Part shown: in pieces, positions 58,562-64,000 of the stretch
How the letters are laid out: every line of letters starts with the position of its first letter
Position numbering within the stretch: position 1 is the first letter of the stretch
Assembly (NCBI GenBank): GCA_027625915.1
Contig: JANTQA010000023.1
Coordinates: 2,604,001 to 2,668,000, forward strand
From: Anaeramoeba flamelloides
Taxonomy: Eukaryota; Metamonada; Anaeramoebidae
DNA length: 64,000 nt
Reading direction: 5' to 3'
Notes under the pieces: generated by a model
The model's input: only the letters and a program-made list of their open reading frames with translations
What the model was told of the DNA's origin: nothing
Database searches by the model: none
Program-made: the position numbers and the translations under genes

Positions 58562-59838
58562 TAGAGGTTTTGATGATAACATATATTATCCTGATATTAA
58601 CAATAAAATCGCAATAGTATTAAAAAAATCGCGATTAGTCCAACTTTATCGCGAAAAATCATAAAATCGCGATAAACAACATTATCGCGATATTCATATA
58701 ATCGTGAAAAAATGAAAAATTATTATTTTCATTTCATTTTTAAAAAAAATATCTTGACTTTTACAAAGCCTTGATACTTTTACATCACTTTCCCCTTTAA
58801 TAATGCCAGAAAGTGTTTGTAAGGGTTCTGAACTGTCTTCAAGTGTTTGAAAGTTTTGAAAGACAGAAAACTTTTATAAAAGGGAATGAGTTTGGTTGTT
58901 GTAGAAAAAATTTTTATTCTTTTCATTTTTTTTTTTAACAAAATATAAAATCTCAAACAAATTTTATGATCAAACTAATAATTACCCATTTCAACAATAC
59001 ACTTGAATATAAAATATGTGTGTTTTCTTAAAATGGAGTTGTTACCTTCACCATTTGTAAATAGCCAAAAAGAATAAAGAATAATTTTCATTCTTTTTGG
59101 TGATCGATCAAACAAAAACCTCTAAGCTCTAATTGTGTTTTCTATCCAATACAAATATTCTCAAAGAAGAAAAAGAAGAAGAAGACAAGTATTGTATAAA
59201 AAATCTTAATAATTGGTGATCATCTGGCAAGTATGTTGTGAAATCTTTTGAAGAGTTATCCAACTCCTTTTAGCTTTCTGAGAAAAAATGAAAATATTGT
59301 AACCCAAGAAAACATTCTTTAAAGAACAGACTAAGGGTTGGTTGTTTTAGAAGCTAATTATTCAAAGCAATTTCCAACACCACCATTAACTGAAAAAATA
59401 TTTATTTCTCTTTAGTTCTTATTGTTGTTGATCTTAAAGGATAGATAGGTTTGTCAACCAAACAAAATGAAAACACAATAAAACTCTTTGATCTGATCCT
59501 TGATTGGATCAAGTATCTTTTTTGTTGTTTTTTCAAAGAATAACTTTTTTTCACCTAATCTATTTTTTGATCAAAAAAAATTTTTCTTTTTAAAAATATT
59601 TCTCAATTAACCCTAAAACCCATCAACTATTATATCGCGATTACTTTTTAATCGCGATATTTTGGCATTTATTACGATTTTTTAATAATTATCGCGATTT
59701 TATAGAATATCGCGATTTGTTATATTATCGCGATAATCTTGAATATCGCAATTTTCTGATATATCGCGATTTGATTGAAATTATCACGATTTTTGTAACT
59801 TTATTGTGAATTATAGAATGTTATCATCAAAACCTCTA
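58562..59838. mobile_element. 1.28-kb TIR element with TCGCGA-packed ends
   Basis: Termini TAGAGGTTTTGATGATAACA and its inverse TGTTATCATCAAAACCTCTA (one mismatched base inward), flanked by TTTAT on both sides (possible 5-bp target duplication, weak in AT-rich DNA). The hexamer TCGCGA, mostly as TATCGCGAT, occurs about four times in 58610-58700 and about six times in 59630-59770, and nowhere in the middle. The interior has no transposase frame. A partial left-end copy is at 23035-23250. The TAG-type end loosely recalls hAT elements, but the flanks do not give an 8-bp duplication. Confidence 0.7.
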
Positions 59839-61548
59839 TTTATGTTTTTTTATTATCCGATATAATTTTTAAATATCCTTGACATTTCCATCCAGAACAA
59901 TTTATTATCCAATCTTCGCTAAATTAGTTTAGATTTAGTTCTCATAATTTTAAGGTATCGATTTACCAAAAATACAAATACTCAACTTCCTCTAATTTCG
60001 AAAGAATTTTGAGTTTTAAAAATTTTTTTAACATTTTTATCTTTTATTTTATTTTTTTTTTGTTTTCCTTTCTTTTGTATGAGAATTGATATAAATATTA
60101 ATTTTGGATTAAGTTTTATACAAAAAGAGATAAAATTGTTTTGTTTTATCAAAACATTTGGTTGATCAATTATATTTTATTTGAATTTCAATAAATTGCG
60201 CTATATAAAATTTTATGCTCGTTTCATCTTTTTTGGAATCATTCATTTTATTTTCTTTTCTTTTTCTTTTCTTTTTTTTTGTGTAAAAACTATAATATAT
60301 TTAAAAAAAAAAAATAATAATAGGTAACTTAGATGCCATTCAGAATTAATTTTAGCAGAACCTAAAAAAAAAAATTTCTAAAAAAATATTTAATTTTGAA
60401 CATCTCAAAATTTTAAAAATTTATATTATTTTATTTATTTTTATTTTTTAAAACTTAATTTTGGAAAGGGTGGCAGGTATATTTGACTTTAATTCTATTC
60501 AGTTGGGTGACTTGATTTATTAAAGATGAATTTTATCTTTTTGAAATTTTATTTATCATCAAATTAGTTTAGTGAAAAAATTTTTCAAAGATTGGAACGC
60601 AAGAGATATAATATTAAAACAGAGAATTATCAACCGAATTCTAATATATTGTTCGCTACTCAGATAGTCATTTTGAGTATAATTTAAATTTTATCTTTTT
60701 TTTTTTCTGATAAAATAATTTAAATTAAAAATATAAAAATAATAATTTTCTTCTAAATTACATTAAAAAAAAAAATAGATATTATATTTCAACTGATTAA
60801 TTCAAAATTTAAAAAAACATATTAAAGAAATAAATTAACTTTTGAGAAGAAATCACAATAATAAATTCATACAGAAAAAAAAAATTGAAATTAATTATTA
60901 TAAAACAAAAATTTCTGCTGTGATAATAATAAATTTTGTAATATCTGTTAAAATTAAGTTTGGAATATGATCCGTTATTCCCTAATAATGAAGAATAAAA
61001 AGATAAGAAATGTATCAGTTATAATTTTTGAAAATTATGTTTTGTTGAATAAATTAATATCAAAACACATCTATATAAATCTAAACTTGTTAAACAAACA
61101 AAAAAAAACATTTTGTAAAATATTTTATTTGTTTAATGAATTTCGAAAAGATTTTTAGACCAAATAAAATGTTTAGGAAAATTGCCCTGAGATATTAATT
61201 AACAAAAAAAAAACCATAATGACAAAATCATTCCCCCAAATTCAAGGCAAAAATCAAAATGAAAAAATAAAAATCTTGTGAGTGTTTGAATTCAATTAAT
61301 TTTAAAAATTTTTATTAATTTTATCAAAATATTATGAAATCTTGGCAATGGTTTAAGTAAATTATTAAAATGCTGTCTCAAAAAATGAAAAGGGAAAGAA
61401 TCAAGAAAAAGAGTAATAATTAAATAAATCACTAATAATAAAAAAAAATGAAAATAAATTCAAAACCAAATCTATTATTTATTACAAATAAAAAATAAAA
61501 ATAAAAATAAAAAAAAAAAATAAAAATAAATGTATAAATAAAAAAAAA

Positions 61549-64000
61549 CTATTTATTATACCCAAAAACTTTTAAATGCTTTGCCAAATCAACCAAATCG
61601 ACAATTGGTTTTTTTATTTCATCTTTAAAATTGCCAACGAATTTTTTAATTGATTTTAATCCACGTCTTCTAACTAATTGGAATATTGAAATTCTTATTG
61701 TATTATTAATAACAAAGTCTTCATAGTTAGTTTTTTTGATATCTAAATTAGATTTTGTTAATAGGTTGCACAATTGAAACACTTTCGAAATGGATCCTTC
61801 TTTTGAATATAATTTTAATAATTTTAAGCAAATGCAAAACGTCAATGGATCTAATTGTTTTGAAATTTTCAAAGAACGGCAATAATTTGTCTTTGCATCT
61901 TTCCTTTGGCAGAGTCGCGAACATAAATCGCCCACTCTTTCCCAATCGACCGGTGTGTGGTATTCTGGGTTATTTTCAATTAATTGGGTATGCTCTTGTT
62001 CGTATTTAATTTCGGTATATATCTTTACTTCGTTATACAGGACATTAAATAAATAATCGAACCATGTTTCATAATTAAATTGATGAATTGAAAATATTTT
62101 TGCTGATGGTGCCGATTTCAAAATTGTATTTTTATTAAATTTTTTTTTTTTTCTAATCTTTTTTCTTTGTTTTAGATATTTTTTGTTATCCTTATCGTTT
62201 CTATTTCTTTTTTTTAATTCCATCAATTTGGAAATCATTTTTTTTTCTTTTAAATCATTTTCGACTTTAGATTCAAGTTTCCCCTCTTCTTTTGATTCCT
62301 CTTTTTTAGATTTTTCAAATTCTGAATCGCTTTCCATTAACCAAGTTGAATTAATATTCCATTCAAGTTGGTTAATATGTTTTTGTTTGTTATTGTGATC
62401 GTTATCGGATTCTGAATCTGATAACGACTCTTCTGAGTCTGCTTCATAAGATTTTACACTGCTTTTCACATTTTTTTCATTTAATTCAAAATTTTGTGTA
62501 TTTGAAAATTGTTCATCTAACTCAAAATTAATGCTTTGTCCTTGTTTTATTAGATATTTAAATGGTTTGCCACGTTTTTCGAACATGATATCGAATTTTT
62601 CTTCATTTTTTTCGTTTTCCATTTCTTTATCATCATTATCAATGTTACTATTGCTGTTTTTGTTGTTGTTGTTGTTCTTGTTCTTGTTGTTGTTGTTGTC
62701 GTCGTCGTCCTTTTTATTATTATTATTGCTATTATTTTTTTTTTGGTCATTTAATTCGATTTCATTTTTATTGTTCTGATTAAATTGATTTTCGATCATC
62801 CAGTTTTCTTGATCTTCTTTTTTAATTTTGTCTCCAAACCAATTGTACAAATATTGATTTTTCCTTTCTTTACAATCAATCTCCATAAATTCAAAAACTT
62901 CACTTCTGATTTGTAATAATGATTTCCAGCCTAAAATGTTATATAGTTTACAAAGGATTGAATAAGTTTTTGAATTTATTTTATTTTGTAACATCCCGCC
63001 AGGTAGAAAGGCCAAGACGGTGGAATTATTCCGAGAGCGCCTAATATGCTCTAAAGTGTTTACCCAGCCAGATTCTAATAAAGATTTTAAAGGGTTAGTG
63101 ATTCTTAGGGGGCTTGGGCATAATGCAGCAAGTTGATTTTGGATTTTAGATTTCGGGTTATTATACTTTGATCTCTTTTTTTTCCTTGAATTTGACGAGT
63201 GATGATGTTTATTCTTGGTCTTCATGCTTTCTTTATATTTTTTTTCTTTGTTAGTTCCATTGCCTTTGTGCTTGTGATTTTTATTATTCTTTTGTTGTTG
63301 AATTTCTTTATAACTATGATGAGTGGGGCTTAATAAATTTTGCAATTCTTCTTTATCCCTGCATTGTAAATGATTTAAAATTACTAACACCCTATTATAA
63401 TTCTTGTCCTTGATTAATACTTTAGCTAATAAATAATATGAGCTTGGGTGGAATGGTAACAGCTGTGAAAATGAATTTGCCTCTTTAAGTGCTAATTGGA
63501 TGTTATCACATTTAATTAAGGCTTTTATTCGCATTTTTTTTAATGATAATGACCCCGGTTGGATTTGCAATGCACCCTCACAAAGAGTTAATGCTTGTTT
63601 ATTCCGATTTGCCTTGATTAGACTCTTTGCTATCGGGACAGCAAATTCTGCTGAAAGTGGTAATAATTTCCAAAAAAATCTTGCACATTGGAAAAATCTA
63701 CAATCTTGGAAAAAATAATGAACAATCGCTTTTGTTAAAACATTTCTTGATGCGTTTGGTAACTTTGTTGATCCTAGTGTTGCAGAAAGTTTTAATTTTA
63801 TATCACTTTCGGTCTTGTTTTCTTTTTTGTTTCTGTTCTCTTGATTTTTTCTTTTTGCAATTTCTTGTTTTTCTTCTTTTTGGGTTTGTTTTTTGTTTTT
63901 ATTTTTATTTTTATTTTTGTTTTTGTTTTTACTTTGTTGACTGATTTCTTTTTCTTTATCTTGATATTTCTTTTTGTTTTCGTTTTCATTTTCATTTTCG
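61549..64000 (-). CDS. ChAPs family (exomer, Chs5-Arf1-binding) TPR protein, 5' part beyond window
   Basis: An open frame of 817 codons runs from the right edge to a TAG at 61549; the start is outside. From the edge: an E/N/K-rich segment, then FQCARFFWKLLPLSAEFAVP, IAKSLIKANRNKQALTLCEG and SYYLLAKVLIKDKNYNRVLV followed by ILNHL, i.e. the TPR region that in fungal Bch1/Bud7 ends in a 'LLNHLPMF'-like stretch. After a long K/N/D/E-rich insert the frame shows SILCKLYNILGWKSLLQIRS and EVFEFMEIDC, matching the ChAPs block 'GW..LL..RS.VFVMEEE'. A TPR-like end follows (VGDLCSRLCQRKDAKTNYCR, LLKLYSKEGSISKVFQL). ChAPs bind Arf1 and sort cargo from TGN to plasma membrane in fungi. The middle third (about 62180-62900 and 63150-63330) is low complexity. 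Confidence 0.65.
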   Translation of the reverse strand, partial: ENENENENKKKYQDKEKEISQQSKNKNKNKNKNKNKKQTQKEEKQEIAKRKNQENRNKKENKTESDIKLKLSATLGSTKLPNASRNVLTKAIVHYFFQDCRFFQCARFFWKLLPLSAEFAVPIAKSLIKANRNKQALTLCEGALQIQPGSLSLKKMRIKALIKCDNIQLALKEANSFSQLLPFHPSSYYLLAKVLIKDKNYNRVLVILNHLQCRDKEELQNLLSPTHHSYKEIQQQKNNKNHKHKGNGTNKEKKYKESMKTKNKHHHSSNSRKKKRSKYNNPKSKIQNQLAALCPSPLRITNPLKSLLESGWVNTLEHIRRSRNNSTVLAFLPGGMLQNKINSKTYSILCKLYNILGWKSLLQIRSEVFEFMEIDCKERKNQYLYNWFGDKIKKEDQENWMIENQFNQNNKNEIELNDQKKNNSNNNNKKDDDDNNNNKNKNNNNNKNSNSNIDNDDKEMENEKNEEKFDIMFEKRGKPFKYLIKQGQSINFELDEQFSNTQNFELNEKNVKSSVKSYEADSEESLSDSESDNDHNNKQKHINQLEWNINSTWLMESDSEFEKSKKEESKEEGKLESKVENDLKEKKMISKLMELKKRNRNDKDNKKYLKQRKKIRKKKKFNKNTILKSAPSAKIFSIHQFNYETWFDYLFNVLYNEVKIYTEIKYEQEHTQLIENNPEYHTPVDWERVGDLCSRLCQRKDAKTNYCRSLKISKQLDPLTFCICLKLLKLYSKEGSISKVFQLCNLLTKSNLDIKKTNYEDFVINNTIRISIFQLVRRRGLKSIKKFVGNFKDEIKKPIVDLVDLAKHLKVFGYNK

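Larger units (their letters stand above)
56865..61548. other. 4.7-kb intergenic region between convergent genes
   Basis: Contains AT-rich sequence, short AATA/AATAAA tandem runs (about 57917-57980), a fragment of the dispersed foldback repeat (58400-58545) and the 1.28-kb TCGCGA element. The only frame over 60 codons (60967-61158) is K/N/I-rich and featureless. Confidence 0.65.

Noticed and set aside
60967-61158. 63-codon K/N/I-rich frame
   Set aside because: No domain, splice or neighbour evidence; expected by chance in AT-rich DNA.

Overview
The window is very AT-rich eukaryotic DNA (intergenic stretches are roughly 80-87% A+T) with GT-AG introns, large multidomain proteins, low-complexity K/E/N/D runs and many small inverted-repeat elements. 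Genes use the standard code (five visible TAA stops, one TAG). This suggests a free-living, phagotrophic or amoeboid protist. The style (K/E/N-rich inserts, calponin-homology plus tandem PH-like protein, Cys-rich surface proteins) recalls Anaeramoeba-type metamonads, but I cannot prove a taxon from the sequence alone.

Seven genes can be modelled by joining exons on splice phase and homology. (1) 1-4684 (-), 3' end outside the window: TRIP12/UPL3/UFD4-type HECT ubiquitin ligase, N-terminal ARM part. (2) 9284-16872 (+): a 1293-residue type I membrane protein with a signal-peptide mini-exon and four tandem Cys-rich modules of about 300 residues. (3) 21739-25078 (+): a 12-helix MFS transporter in two exons. 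(4) 29198-39222 (-): a 3243-residue type I surface protein with a signal-peptide mini-exon, a probable seven-bladed propeller, 27 dystroglycan-type cadherin-like (CADG/He_PIG-like) repeats, one TM helix and an acidic tail. (5) 44225-51088 (-): TRAPPC10/Trs130, two exons split by a 3.1-kb intron. (6) about 52017-56864 (+): calponin-homology domain followed by about nine PH-like units. (7) 61549-64000 (-), 5' end outside the window: a ChAPs/exomer-like TPR protein.

The rest is repeat-rich DNA: a Tc1/mariner-like MITE family (three clear copies and one decayed), a second TIR family (three copies, one with a MITE nested inside), a 1.0-kb TA-flanked TIR element, a 1.28-kb TIR element whose ends are packed with TCGCGA, a 2.9-kb imperfect palindrome, a 0.4-kb foldback, three LINE reverse-transcriptase relics and several microsatellites. 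All five introns longer than 1.3 kb contain such repeats, whereas the other four are 97-293 bp.

Functionally, TRAPPC10 and the ChAPs-like protein both belong to Golgi/TGN traffic, and the two large signal-peptide proteins look like cell-surface adhesion or recognition molecules with acidic cytoplasmic tails. No operon-like arrangement, viral element, CRISPR array, rRNA or tRNA was recognised. The most unusual object is the giant CADG-repeat protein: 25 consecutive repeats (2-26) have exactly the same C-x13-C cysteine pair, and its coding sequence is far richer in G+C than its surroundings.
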